From NCBI RefSeq assembly GCF_022317005.1, contig NZ_CP081006.1:4030001-4094000 (forward strand): a DNA stretch of 64,000 nucleotides, given 5' to 3'. The stretch is from Mycobacterium sp. IDR2000157661 (GTDB lineage Bacteria; Actinomycetota; Actinomycetes; Mycobacteriales; Mycobacteriaceae). The notes under the pieces were generated by a model. That model was not told where the DNA came from and did not search any database. It saw only the letters and a program-made list of their open reading frames with translations. Positions 51,947 through 61,022 of this stretch are shown in pieces; the first letter of the stretch is position 1, and every line of letters begins with the position of its first letter. A program made the position numbers and the translations under genes.

Positions 51947-52858
51947 TCACCGGCGGGTGGCGACGGACTCGACGTCATCGGTGACGGGCACCGACTTCGG
52001 CGCCCGCGAGTTGCGCCACGCCAGGAGAACCAGCGAGGCCCAGGCGATCACGATCGACGAGTACAGCGCCGTCGACCACGGCCACTCGATGCCGAAATAG
52101 TGCACCAGCTTCTGGCTGTTGGTCAGCACGATCACCCCACCGACGGCGCTGCCCAGCAGCGCCGGGCTGATCCGGCTGACCAGCCAGGCGGCAATCGGGG
52201 CCGCGATGACTCCGCCGACTGCGAGGCCGAGCACGATCGGCAGGTTCTGCACGAACTCCTCGCGCAAGCCGATCAGGAACCCCAGCGACGCCGACGCCGC
52301 GACCAGGAACTCCGACGCGCTCACCGAACCGATCACCGTGCGCGGTGCGGTCTTGCCCCGCGACAGCAGCGTGCTGGTGGTGACCGGTCCCCAGCCGCCG
52401 CCACCGGAGGCGTCGATGAAGCCGCCGAACAAGCCGAGCGGGCTGAGGAACTTCGCCGAATGTGGCGTCTCCCCGTGCCGCAGCACCGGCGGATTCCGCA
52501 ACGAGAAGCGCAGCAGCACATAGCCGCCGATGACCACCAGGATTCCGGCCATCAGCGGTGCGGCGTGCTCGGTCGACAGCGACGACAGCACCGTCGCTCC
52601 GGCGAACGCGCCGATCGCACCGGGTGCGCCCAGCTTCAACACGATCGACCAGTCGATGTTCTTGAACCGCCAATGCGACAGCCCGGACGCCAGCGTGGTG
52701 CCGACCTCGGCCAGGTGCACGGCCGCACTGGCCTGCGCGGCGCCGACACTGCTGAGGACCAGCAGTGTGGTGGCCGTTACGCCGAAAGCCATTCCCAGCG
52801 CACCGTCGACCAGTTGTGCGCCGACGCCGACGAGCGTGAAGATCAGCAGCGAACGCAT
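51947..52858 (-). CDS. TSUP-family (TauE/SafE) membrane permease
   Basis: A 303-aa polytopic protein with 8-9 membrane helices. The two TSUP repeats are visible (LVDGALGMAFGVTATTLLVL near residue 18; FGGFIDASGGGGWGPVTTS near 140). Family members transport sulfite, sulfonates, taurine or other small anions. Conserved Gly-rich turns in both repeats suggest a functional transporter. One of two TSUP genes within 2 kb; the second (53080-53862) is more distant and not a simple copy. Confidence 0.88.
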   Translation of the reverse strand: MRSLLIFTLVGVGAQLVDGALGMAFGVTATTLLVLSSVGAAQASAAVHLAEVGTTLASGLSHWRFKNIDWSIVLKLGAPGAIGAFAGATVLSSLSTEHAAPLMAGILVVIGGYVLLRFSLRNPPVLRHGETPHSAKFLSPLGLFGGFIDASGGGGWGPVTTSTLLSRGKTAPRTVIGSVSASEFLVAASASLGFLIGLREEFVQNLPIVLGLAVGGVIAAPIAAWLVSRISPALLGSAVGGVIVLTNSQKLVHYFGIEWPWSTALYSSIVIAWASLVLLAWRNSRAPKSVPVTDDVESVATRR

Positions 52859-52918
52859 AGGTTCTGCTTTCGGATGAGGTGGTCACCTGGTGGGACCGGA
52901 CGGACGGTGGGCGCGAAG

Positions 52919-53029
52919 TCAGATGCGCGCGCGACACCACTCGTCGAAGGCGATGATCCGTCGCGACGGCCAGAACGGCTCGAGTGCACACAGGGCTGAC
53001 GGCGCGGTGCGGAATCGGCGTTCAGCCAC
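52919..53029 (-). CDS. Possible 36-aa small protein
   Basis: A short frame between the two TSUP genes, starting at GTG 53029 four bases after AAGGGGAGA, a strong ribosome-binding site. It encodes VAERRFRTAPSALCALEPFW and ends EWCRARI: basic with two Cys. I recognise no family. The good ribosome site and the position in an otherwise empty gap are the only support, so this is a tentative call; it could also be part of a leader for the downstream TSUP gene. Confidence 0.35.
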   Translation of the reverse strand: MAERRFRTAPSALCALEPFWPSRRIIAFDEWCRARI

Positions 53030-53079
53030 CCGTCTCCCCTTCCCGGTCACGACGTACCCGGCCACCTTACCGAATGGAT

Positions 53080-53862
53080 CTACAGACTCAGCAATCGGTA
53101 GAGCCCGATCATTCCCACCACGATGATCACCGCGCGCAGGGCGTTCGGCGAGAACCGTCGTCCGTAGTGGGCGCCGAGGAACCCGCCGACCAGCGAACCG
53201 ATCGCGATCAGGCCGGCCGCCACCCAACTGATGCGGTCGAACGCGACGGCCATATAGGCCGCTGCCGCGACGATGTTGACGATCAGCGACAGCAGATTCT
53301 TGGCCGCGTTCATTCGCTGGATGTCCTCCGGAAGCAACGCGCTCATCGCCGCGAGCAGCATGATGCCCTGCGCAGCGGTGAAATAGCCGCCGTAGACCCC
53401 GACGGCGAACGTCGCGACCACCAGGGCCACCATCCGCGCGGTGGACACATGGTCGGCCGACCGGCCGGCCGCCTCGGCCCGTCGCCGCGCGAACTCCTGG
53501 ATCCGGGGTCCCACGATCACCAGAGCCAGTGCGGCGACAAGGAGCACCGGCACCACCTGTTCGAACACCGCCTCGGGCAGGTGCAGCAGCAGAAACGCCC
53601 CCAGGCCCGCGCCCACGAACGACGCCGGGATCTGCCACGCCAACCGATTCGCCTGGCCGCGTAGTTCGCGCCGGTAACCCCAAGTGCCCGACACGCCACC
53701 GGCGACCAGGCCGACCGCGTTGGACATGGTGGCGGTCACCGGTGGAAAGCCCAGTGCGACCAGCGTCGGGAAGGTGATCAGGGTGCCCGAGCCGACGAGC
53801 GTGTTGATCGCGCCTGCGCCCAGACCCGCCACCGCGATCAGGACCATGTCGACGATGGGCAC
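53080..53862 (-). CDS. TSUP-family (TauE/SafE) membrane permease
   Basis: A 260-aa TSUP protein with about 8 membrane helices (GAGAINTLVGSGTLITFPTL near residue 15 and GVYGGYFTAAQGIMLLAAMS near 155 are the two repeat cores). Predicted small-anion exporter or importer. GTG 53862. Same direction as the larger TSUP gene and possibly co-transcribed with it across the 220-bp gap. It is short for the family but has both repeats. Confidence 0.87.
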   Translation of the reverse strand: MPIVDMVLIAVAGLGAGAINTLVGSGTLITFPTLVALGFPPVTATMSNAVGLVAGGVSGTWGYRRELRGQANRLAWQIPASFVGAGLGAFLLLHLPEAVFEQVVPVLLVAALALVIVGPRIQEFARRRAEAAGRSADHVSTARMVALVVATFAVGVYGGYFTAAQGIMLLAAMSALLPEDIQRMNAAKNLLSLIVNIVAAAAYMAVAFDRISWVAAGLIAIGSLVGGFLGAHYGRRFSPNALRAVIIVVGMIGLYRLLSL

Positions 53863-53934
53863 CCGGTGAACACTACTGAGCGGCTCCGACCGACTCCCGA
53901 CCGATCAGCGACGCTCAGCGCACCGCGGGCTCCC

Positions 53935-55353
53935 TCAACGTCGCTTGGCGCCGCGTTTCTCCCGCACCCGCACGTTGATTCGGATCGGACTGCCCTCGAA
54001 GCCGAAGGTCTCGCGCAGCCGTCGCTCCAGGAACCGCCGGTAACCCGCCTCCAGGAAGCCGGTCGTGAACAGCACGAACGTCGGCGGGCGGGCGGTCGCC
54101 TGGGTGGCGAACAGGATCCTTGGCTGCTTGCCGCCGCGCACCGGCGGCGGATGTGCCGCGACCACTTCCTTGACGAACGTGTTGAGCCGGCCCGTCGACA
54201 CACGCGTGTCCCACGACTCCAGCGCCTTCTCCAGTGCCGGCACCAGCTTCTGCACCGCCCGTCCCGTCCTGGCCGAGACATTCACCCGCGCCGCCCACTG
54301 CACCTGTACCAGTTCGCGGTCGATCTCGCGGTCCAGCAGGTACCGGCGATCCTCGTCGACCATGTCCCACTTGTTGAACGCCAGCACCAGTGCCCGGCCC
54401 GCCTCGATGACCATCGACACCACCCGCAGGTCCTGCTCGGTCAGGGGCTGCGAAGCATCGACCAGGACGATCGCCACCTCGGCGGCGTCGATGGCGCCGC
54501 GCGTGCGGACCGACGCATAGAACTCGTGACCGCTGGCCTGGCCGACCTTGCGGCGCAACCCAGCCGTGTCGACGAATCGCCAGAGCTTGCCGTCCATTTC
54601 GATCAGCGAGTCGACCGGATCCACCGTGGTGCCCGCGACGTCGTGCACCACCGACCGCTCATCTCCTGACAGCCTGTTTAGCAGCGAGCTCTTGCCGACA
54701 TTGGGTTTGCCGACCAACGCGACGCGGCGCGGCCCTCCCCCGCCGGAACCCAATTCCGATACCGCGGGCAAGGATTCCATCACCGAGTCCAGCAGGTCGG
54801 CAACGCCGCGGCCGTGCATGGCGCTGACCATGTGCGGCTGTCCGAGACCCAGTGACCACAGTTCGGCCGCATCGGCCTCCAGCCGTTCCGAGTCAACCTT
54901 GTTGGCCGCGAGAAAAACCGGCTTGCCCGACCGCTGCAGCAACCGAGCCGCCGCCTGATCGGCCGTCGTTGCGCCCACGACCGTGTCGACGACGAAGACG
55001 ACGGCGTCCGCGGTGCGCATCGCCACGGTCGCCTGCTCGGCGACCAACTGCTGCAACCCTTTCGCGTCGGGCTCCCAGCCGCCGGTGTCCTGCAGCACGA
55101 AGCGACGCCCCGACCAGAGTGCGTCGTAGGACACCCGGTCACGCGTCACCCCCGGCACATCCTGGACCACCGCCTCTCGGCGGCCGAGGATCCGGTTGAC
55201 CAACGTCGACTTGCCGACGTTGGGTCGCCCGACCACCGCGACCACCGGCGGCGGCGCGGCCGCCTCCTCGATCGCCTCAGCGACCTCATCAACTCCGATG
55301 TCCGCGCCGACGTTCCAATCGTTTTCGTCGACCCAGGTTCCATCGTCACTCAC
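53935..55353 (-). CDS. der: Ribosome-associated GTPase Der/EngA
   Basis: A 472-aa double GTPase for 50S subunit maturation. G domain 1 has GRPNVGKSTLVNRILG, its DTGGW G3 and NKVDSERL G4; G domain 2 has GKPNVGKSSLLNRLSG, DTAGL and NKWDMVDED. The KH-like C-terminal domain ends in a basic tail (RVREKRGAKRR). The N-terminal ~40 residues are the acidic extension common in mycobacterial Der. Last gene of the minus-strand core operon parA-scpA-scpB-rluB-cmk-der; overlaps cmk (ATGA). Confidence 0.97.
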   Translation of the reverse strand: MSDDGTWVDENDWNVGADIGVDEVAEAIEEAAAPPPVVAVVGRPNVGKSTLVNRILGRREAVVQDVPGVTRDRVSYDALWSGRRFVLQDTGGWEPDAKGLQQLVAEQATVAMRTADAVVFVVDTVVGATTADQAAARLLQRSGKPVFLAANKVDSERLEADAAELWSLGLGQPHMVSAMHGRGVADLLDSVMESLPAVSELGSGGGGPRRVALVGKPNVGKSSLLNRLSGDERSVVHDVAGTTVDPVDSLIEMDGKLWRFVDTAGLRRKVGQASGHEFYASVRTRGAIDAAEVAIVLVDASQPLTEQDLRVVSMVIEAGRALVLAFNKWDMVDEDRRYLLDREIDRELVQVQWAARVNVSARTGRAVQKLVPALEKALESWDTRVSTGRLNTFVKEVVAAHPPPVRGGKQPRILFATQATARPPTFVLFTTGFLEAGYRRFLERRLRETFGFEGSPIRINVRVREKRGAKRR

Positions 55354-56033
55354 TGCTGCGCTCCCTCACGTTCCTGCACCAGGCGCAGCAGGTGTGCGAT
55401 CACGTCGCGCTGCGTCATCGCGCTGGTGTCGACCACCACCGCGTCGTCGGCGGGCCGCAGCGGGGAAACCGGCCTCGTGGAATCCAGATGGTCGCGGCGC
55501 CGCACATCGGCGAGCACCGCCTCGTAATCGTCGGCCAGTCCGGATGCCACGTTCTGTTCGTTGCGCCGCCGTGCGCGCTCCTCCGCCGATGCCGTCAGGA
55601 AGATCTTGAGGTCGGCGTCGGGCAGCACCACCGTGCCGATGTCGCGGCCCTCGACGACGACGCTGCCCCGACCGCCCACCAGCGACCGCTGCACGTCGAC
55701 CAACCGGGTACGCACGGCGGGCACGGCCGAGACCGCGGACACGGCCCGTGTCACCGCGTCGCCGCGGATCTCGACCGAGACATCCTCGCCGCCGAGGAAG
55801 GACCGGTCCTCCTCCGGGTCGTGGCCCACGCTCAACTCCGCCCGATTGGCCACCGCGGCGACCGCGTCTGCGTCGGACAGATCAACACCAGCGCGCAGCA
55901 CGGCCAGCGTGGCGATCCGGTACATCGCCCCGGTATCGAGGTAACGCGCCCGGAGTTCGCGTGCCAAACCCCTTGACACCGTGGACTTTCCTGTGCCGGC
56001 CGGCCCGTCGACCGCGATCACCATCGCGCTCAC
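55350..56033 (-). CDS. cmk: Cytidylate kinase
   Basis: A 227-aa CMP/dCMP kinase. The P-loop is AVDGPAGTGKSTVSRGLA, followed by YLDTGAMYR, GRDIGTVVLPDADLKIF and RRNEQ/DHLDSTR blocks of the family. It phosphorylates CMP and dCMP using ATP for nucleotide supply. ATGA overlaps with der downstream and a 4-bp overlap with the pseudouridine synthase upstream put it in the same operon. Confidence 0.96.
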   Translation of the reverse strand: MSAMVIAVDGPAGTGKSTVSRGLARELRARYLDTGAMYRIATLAVLRAGVDLSDADAVAAVANRAELSVGHDPEEDRSFLGGEDVSVEIRGDAVTRAVSAVSAVPAVRTRLVDVQRSLVGGRGSVVVEGRDIGTVVLPDADLKIFLTASAEERARRRNEQNVASGLADDYEAVLADVRRRDHLDSTRPVSPLRPADDAVVVDTSAMTQRDVIAHLLRLVQEREGAQQ

Positions 56034-56773
56034 AGTCCCACCGCCCGATACAGCTCGCCCAGTTCCTTCTGCGTCAGCACCCGGATGCTGCCCGGCCGCT
56101 GGTCACCCAGCGACACCGTGCCGATGTCGGTGCGCACGAGTTCCCGTACCGGAAAGCCCGCTGCGGCCAGCATCCGACGCACGATCCGCTTGCGGCCCTC
56201 GTGCAGCGTCACCTTCACCAGGGTCTTGCCGGGAACCTTGTCCACCACCGCGAAATCGTCGACCCGTGCGGGTCCGTCGTCCAACTCGATGCCCTCACGC
56301 AGCTTGCGGCCGAACCCGCGCGGCACCGTGCCCTCCACGGTCGCCAGATACGTTTTGGGCACCTCGAACGACGGATGCATGAGCCGGTGCGCCAGCTCAC
56401 CGTCGTTGGTCAGCAGCATCAGCCCTTCGGTGTCGGCGTCGAGCCGCCCGACGTGAAACAGCTTCTTGTTCCCCCTCACCCGGTGCTCGACGAGATCCCC
56501 GAGGCACGGCCGGCCGCGGTCATCGGACATCGTCGAATGCATGCCCTTGGGCTTGTTGATGGCCAGGTGGACCAGCGTGTCGTCCAACGTGACGCGCGCC
56601 CCGTCGACGCGGATCACCGATACGGCTGGGTCGACGCGAGTACCCAACTCGGTCACCACCCGGTCGTCGACCTCGACCCGGCCGTCGCGGATCATCTTCT
56701 CGGCGACCCGGCGCGACGCGATGCCGGCCTGCGACAACACTTTCTGCAGCCGCACGCCCTCGACTTCAGCCAT
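56030..56773 (-). CDS. rluB: 23S rRNA pseudouridine synthase (RluB/RsuA-type)
   Basis: A 247-aa enzyme. The N-terminal S4 RNA-binding domain (RLQKVLSQAGIASRRVAEKM) is followed by the RsuA/RluB catalytic domain with VGRLDADTEGLMLLTNDGEL containing the catalytic Asp, and a KVTLHEGRKRIVRRML block. It probably isomerises a uridine in 23S rRNA. Start at ATG 56773 is chosen over 56779; they differ by two residues. Operon neighbours: scpB overlaps by 8 bp, cmk by 4 bp. Confidence 0.94.
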   Translation of the reverse strand: MAEVEGVRLQKVLSQAGIASRRVAEKMIRDGRVEVDDRVVTELGTRVDPAVSVIRVDGARVTLDDTLVHLAINKPKGMHSTMSDDRGRPCLGDLVEHRVRGNKKLFHVGRLDADTEGLMLLTNDGELAHRLMHPSFEVPKTYLATVEGTVPRGFGRKLREGIELDDGPARVDDFAVVDKVPGKTLVKVTLHEGRKRIVRRMLAAAGFPVRELVRTDIGTVSLGDQRPGSIRVLTQKELGELYRAVGL

Positions 56774-57476
56774 GCGCATCGGTGTCCACGTCGAAGGTCA
56801 TCGGCTGTTCGCGAGGCGGCGCGCCACTGAGCTTGATGAAACGCGGTTCGTCGTCCAGGTTTTCGCTGAGATCGTCGATGACATCCACGTCGGGCAGCAG
56901 TGGCGCGATGTCGGGTAGGTCCGCCAGCGACGTCAACCCCAGTCGTTCCAGGAACAACTCGGTGGTCGCGAACGTCACCGCGCCGGAATCCGGGTCGGTG
57001 CCCGCCTCGGTGATCAGACCGCGGGCCACCAGGGTGCGTATGACGGCGTCTACGTTGACGCCGCGCACGGCGCTCACCCGCGCCCGCGTCACCGGTTGGC
57101 GGTAAGCGACGACGGCCAGCGTCTCGAGCGCCGCGCGCGTCAGCTTCGAGCGCGCCCCGTCGAGCAGCAACCGCTCCACGTATGGTGCGTAGCGCGCGCG
57201 GGTGTACATCCGCCAGCCGCCGCCGGCCTCGCGCAGATCGATCCCGCTGTCGCGCGCCGCATACTGCTGGGCCATCGCGGCCAGCTGGGCCGCGACCCGG
57301 TAGGGCGGTTGCTCGATGGCGAGCGCGAGTTGTTCGACCGACGCCGGGGTGTCGACCACCAGCAGCAGCGCCTCCAGCGCAGCGCCGAGTTCGGCGTCCG
57401 GCATCTCCGGAGGTTCGGCGACGTCGATGCCGAGCGCGGCATCGGTGGGCGTCTCTTCGGGGGTCTCGTCATCCAT
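56766..57476 (-). CDS. scpB: Segregation and condensation protein B
   Basis: A 236-aa ScpB with two winged-helix domains. AALEALLLVVDTPASVEQLA opens the first; LTRAALETLAVVAYRQPVTR and AVRGVNVDAVIRTLVARGLI are hallmark blocks of the second. The N-terminal ~20 residues and the C-terminal tail are acidic. It binds ScpA and SMC to make the bacterial condensin. ATG 57476 is used; the open frame to 57548 reaches into scpA and is rejected. Overlaps scpA by 8 bp. Confidence 0.94.
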   Translation of the reverse strand: MDDETPEETPTDAALGIDVAEPPEMPDAELGAALEALLLVVDTPASVEQLALAIEQPPYRVAAQLAAMAQQYAARDSGIDLREAGGGWRMYTRARYAPYVERLLLDGARSKLTRAALETLAVVAYRQPVTRARVSAVRGVNVDAVIRTLVARGLITEAGTDPDSGAVTFATTELFLERLGLTSLADLPDIAPLLPDVDVIDDLSENLDDEPRFIKLSGAPPREQPMTFDVDTDAHG

Positions 57477-58287
57477 ATTGGTCTTCTTCCACCGCGAGGT
57501 GTTGGTGCGTCGGCCGCTCGCCTGTCCATGAGATCTGGAGTGCCCCAAGCGGTTCCGGCTGCTCGAACGCCACTGCCCGCGCCCGGTAGAGCTCGAGCAG
57601 CGCGAGGAACCGCCCGACGATCTCGATCGGCGCCTGACAGTCGGCGACCAGGTCGCGAAACGACGCCCACTGCCCGATCCCGCGGGTCTCCAGCAGCGTC
57701 ATCAGGTTACCGACCTGCTCGGGCACCGACACGGCCACGTGGTGCAGATGGTCGGTGCCCACCGTCGGTACGGGGCGCGGGGTGAGCGCGGCCGCCGCGA
57801 TGTGCGAGAACGCCTCGACGTCGACGCCGATCATCACCTCGGGCAGCAGCTCGGCATACCGCTCCTCGAGGGCCACCGACCGCGGATAGCTGCGCAGCGC
57901 CGCCGCCTCCAGCTCGGCGAACATCTCGGCGACATGCTTGAAGGCCCGGTACTGCAGCAGTCGGGCGAACAGCAGGTCGCGTACTTCCAACAGCGCGAGA
58001 TCCTCGTCGTCATGCACCTCGCCCGCGGGCAGCAACCGCGCGGCTTTGAGATCCAGCAGCGTCGCAGCGATGACCAGGAACGCGGTCGTCTCGTCGAGCC
58101 CGAGCTGCGACCCGATGGCCTTGGTGTAGGCGATGAAGTCGTCGGTGACCCGGTGCAACGCCACCTCGGTGACGTCGAGGCGGTGCGCGAATATGAGCTG
58201 GAGCAGCAGGTCGAACGGGCCCTCGAAATTGCTCAGCCGGACCTGGAAGCCTGCCTGCGAAGACTGGTCCGGCTCCTGCCTCGTCAC
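57469..58287 (-). CDS. scpA: Segregation and condensation protein A
   Basis: A 272-aa kleisin subunit of the SMC complex. FQVRLSNFEGPFDLLLQLIF is the conserved N-terminus; DVTEVALHRVTDDFIAYTKA and LVIAATLLDLKAARLLPAGE follow. The C-terminal winged helix includes FLALLELYRARAVAFEQPEP. GTG 58287 makes a GTGA overlap with the parA stop and is preferred to the longer frame to 58359. It works with ScpB and SMC in chromosome organisation. Confidence 0.95.
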   Translation of the reverse strand: MTRQEPDQSSQAGFQVRLSNFEGPFDLLLQLIFAHRLDVTEVALHRVTDDFIAYTKAIGSQLGLDETTAFLVIAATLLDLKAARLLPAGEVHDDEDLALLEVRDLLFARLLQYRAFKHVAEMFAELEAAALRSYPRSVALEERYAELLPEVMIGVDVEAFSHIAAAALTPRPVPTVGTDHLHHVAVSVPEQVGNLMTLLETRGIGQWASFRDLVADCQAPIEIVGRFLALLELYRARAVAFEQPEPLGALQISWTGERPTHQHLAVEEDQYG

Positions 58288-59147
58288 GCGCCGAACCGGT
58301 TGATGACCTCGCGGGCCAACGACCGGTACGACTGTGCGCCAACCGATTTGGGCGCCCATGTCGTGATCGGCTCGCCGGCGACGCTGGTCTCGGGGAAGCG
58401 CACCGTGCGGGTGATGACGGTGTCGAACACCAGGTCGCCGAACCGCTCCACGACCCGGGCCATCACCTCCCGTGAGTTGACGGTGCGCGGGTCGTAGCGG
58501 GTGATCAGGATGCCGCTGATCGACAGCTTCGGGTTCAGCCGGTCGTGCACCTTATCGACTGTGTCGGTCAACAGGGCCAGCCCGCGCAGGGAGAAGAACT
58601 CGCACTCGGTCGGGATGATCACGCCGTCGCTGCAGGCCAGTCCGTTGACGGTCAGCAGACCCAGCGACGGCTGGCAGTCGATCAGCACGTAGTCGTAGCG
58701 GTCCAGCACCGGGTACAGCGCGCGGGCCAGCGACTGTTCCCGGCCCACCTCGTTGACGAGTTGGATCTCGGCGGCAGACAGGTCGATGTTGCTGGGCACC
58801 AGGTCGAGGTTCTTGACCCGGGTGTGGATCAGCACATCGTCGATCGACACCCGCGGCTCGACCAGCAGGTTGTGCACGGTGTGCTCGAGCTCGTAGTGCG
58901 GCACACCCAAGCCGGCCGACAGCGCACCTTGCGGATCGAGGTCCACCAGCAGCACGCGGCGGCCGTACTCGGCCAGGCTGGCGCCGAGGTTGATGGTCGA
59001 CGTGGTCTTACCGACACCGCCCTTCTGGTTGCACATCGCGATGACCTTGGCGGGACCGTGCGTGGTCTTCGGTTGCGGTTCGGGAATGCTCCGCGGCGGG
59101 CGGCCGGTCAGGCCCACCTCCGGCTCGCCGCCGTCGGCGTCGGTCAT
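58284..59147 (-). CDS. ParA/Soj-family ATPase
   Basis: A 287-aa ParA-type ATPase. The deviant Walker A motif is CNQKGGVGKTTSTINLGASL; LLVDLDPQGALSAGLG and YDYVLIDCQPSLGLLTVNGL are the A' and Walker B regions. This paralogue sits at the head of the scpA-scpB operon, as in M. tuberculosis Rv1708, and differs from the oriC-proximal ParA. It has an extended, disordered N-terminus of about 35 residues. ATG 59147 is chosen over 59171. Likely role: chromosome partition or positioning. Confidence 0.93.
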   Translation of the reverse strand: MTDADGGEPEVGLTGRPPRSIPEPQPKTTHGPAKVIAMCNQKGGVGKTTSTINLGASLAEYGRRVLLVDLDPQGALSAGLGVPHYELEHTVHNLLVEPRVSIDDVLIHTRVKNLDLVPSNIDLSAAEIQLVNEVGREQSLARALYPVLDRYDYVLIDCQPSLGLLTVNGLACSDGVIIPTECEFFSLRGLALLTDTVDKVHDRLNPKLSISGILITRYDPRTVNSREVMARVVERFGDLVFDTVITRTVRFPETSVAGEPITTWAPKSVGAQSYRSLAREVINRFGA

Positions 59148-59275
59148 GCCGGACCGTCGCTGGTCAGGCAACTCATCGGCATGGCGAGCATCCGGGCAAG
59201 TTTAACGGGACACCCCTGCCAGGTCTGCCAGACCCGCGGGCGACTTTTCGCCGATCAGCTGGCTATGGTGACGCC

Positions 59276-60031
59276 GTGGGATGGAAGCAACGGATGCCCC
59301 TGCTGCGGTGGTCGTTCCTTCGGATGGTGGCCGGTGTGCGCAACATCAGCACCACGGGCCAGGTCGGGGACGGACGTGAGGCGGCGGCCGCGGACTTTGT
59401 GGTGGCCCATGCGCGCCGCGGGGACGTCGACGACGTGATCGCCACCATCGACAGGTTCGCCACCGAGAAGTCGTTCCTGATCAACGTGGGCGACGAGAAG
59501 GGCGCGATACTCGACGCCGCGGTCCGGCGCGCTGACCCGCGCCTGATCCTCGAACTCGGCACCTACTGCGGCTACGGCGCCTTGCGACTGGCCAGGGCGG
59601 CACCGGCCGCGCGCGTCTTTTCGGTGGAGCTGGCGCAGGCCAACGCCGACGTGGCGCGGCGAATCTGGGCACACGCCGGCGTAGACGACCGCGTCACCTG
59701 CGTCGTCGGCACCATCGGCGACGGCGGTCGCACACTCGACGCGCTGGCCACCGAGCACGGGTTTGCGCCCAGCCTGCTCGACGTTGTTTTCCTCGACCAC
59801 GACAAGAACGCCTATCTGCCCGACCTGCAGAGCATCCTGGGCCGAGGGTGGCTGCACCACGGCTCGATCGTCGTCGCCGACAACGTCGGGATCCCTGGCG
59901 CGCCGAAGTATCGGGAGTACATGCGTCAGCAGCAGGGCCGGTCGTTCACGACCGTCGAGCACAAGACGCACGCCGAGTACCAGACCCTGCTGGCCGATTT
60001 GGTGCTCGAATCGGAGTACCTCGCCGACTGA
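59276..60031 (+). CDS. Class I SAM-dependent O-methyltransferase (catechol-OMT-like)
   Basis: A 251-aa methyltransferase. ILELGTYCGYGALRLARAAP is the SAM-binding motif (residues ~90-105), FSVELAQANADVARRIWAHAG the next, and DVVFLDHDKNAYLPDL the metal/catechol-site region of COMT-like enzymes. An N-terminal ~40-residue extension precedes the core. Position between parA and xerD matches the M. tuberculosis Rv1703c gene (annotated catechol O-methyltransferase). GTG 59276. True substrate unknown. Confidence 0.92.
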   Translation: MGWKQRMPLLRWSFLRMVAGVRNISTTGQVGDGREAAAADFVVAHARRGDVDDVIATIDRFATEKSFLINVGDEKGAILDAAVRRADPRLILELGTYCGYGALRLARAAPAARVFSVELAQANADVARRIWAHAGVDDRVTCVVGTIGDGGRTLDALATEHGFAPSLLDVVFLDHDKNAYLPDLQSILGRGWLHHGSIVVADNVGIPGAPKYREYMRQQQGRSFTTVEHKTHAEYQTLLADLVLESEYLAD

Positions 60032-60065
60032 CCGGCCGCGACCCGGCAGCCACATCGCGTCCTGA

Positions 60066-61022
60066 CTAGCGGGCCCGCGGATGGGCCCCCGCCCACACCT
60101 CGCGCAGCGTGTTGACGGTGACCATGGTGTATATCTGCGTCGTGGTGACCGAGGCGTGTCCGAGCAGTTCCTGCACGACGCGAACGTCGGCCCCGCCGTC
60201 GAGCAAGTGCGTCGCAAAGGAGTGGCGCAACACATGGGGCGACACCGTCGCGGTGACGCCCGCGCGCTCGGCGGCATCCTGCAGCACCTGCCATGCGCTC
60301 TGCCGCGACAGCCGTCCCCCGCGCGCGTTCAGGAAGATCGCCGCCGTGCCTTTGCCGCGACGCGCCAGGTCCGGTCGCCCGCGCACGAAATAGGCGTCGA
60401 GCGCGGTGACCGCGGGCCTGCCGACCGGCACCAGGCGGTGCTTGCCGCCCTTACCGCGCAACAGCACCGACCGCGCTCGAGTGTCGATGTCGTCGATGTC
60501 CAGGCCGACGGCCTCGGAGATGCGTGCGCCCGATGAGTACAGCAGTTCGAGCAGCGCGCGGTTTCGCAGCGTCAGCGCGCTGTCGGCTTCGCTGTCACCG
60601 CCCGCGGCCTCCAGCAGCGCGAGCACCTCGTCGATGGTCAGGCTCTTGGGCAGCCGCCTGCTGGGAGTGGGCGGCTTGACCGCCGACGCCACGTTGACAT
60701 CGGTGAGGCCTTCGGCAGTGGCGAACCGGTGCAGTCCGCGGACCGCGATCAGGGCACGCGCGGCCGAGACCGCCGACAGCGGCGTTGTGCCGGCCTGGGG
60801 GTCACCGCGGCGCAGTGCGACAAGGAACTCGCTGACGTCCGCCTCGGCCACCTTCGTCAGGTCGTCGATGTTGCGGGCCGCCAGGTGCTCGGTGTAGCGC
60901 CGGAGGTCGCGGCGGTAGGAACTCAGGGTGTTCGCCGCGACACCGCGCTCGATCGTCAGGTGGTCGAGATAACCCCGTACCTGGTCGTCGAGGGGCGCAC
61001 GGACGGTTGGCGGCACCGTCAC
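60066..61022 (-). CDS. xerD: Site-specific tyrosine recombinase XerD
   Basis: A 318-aa recombinase resolving chromosome dimers at dif with XerC and FtsK. The catalytic set is visible: YSSGARISEAVGLDIDDID (Arg I), GKGGKHRLVPVG (Lys), SPHVLRHSFATHLLDGG (His/Arg II) and LGHASVTTTQIYT (His/Tyr). The N-terminal core-binding domain starts near residue 12. GTG 61022 overlaps the Nudix stop (GTGA) and is preferred to the longer frame to 61196. Conserved chromosomal gene, not a mobile integrase. Confidence 0.95.
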   Translation of the reverse strand: MTVPPTVRAPLDDQVRGYLDHLTIERGVAANTLSSYRRDLRRYTEHLAARNIDDLTKVAEADVSEFLVALRRGDPQAGTTPLSAVSAARALIAVRGLHRFATAEGLTDVNVASAVKPPTPSRRLPKSLTIDEVLALLEAAGGDSEADSALTLRNRALLELLYSSGARISEAVGLDIDDIDTRARSVLLRGKGGKHRLVPVGRPAVTALDAYFVRGRPDLARRGKGTAAIFLNARGGRLSRQSAWQVLQDAAERAGVTATVSPHVLRHSFATHLLDGGADVRVVQELLGHASVTTTQIYTMVTVNTLREVWAGAHPRAR

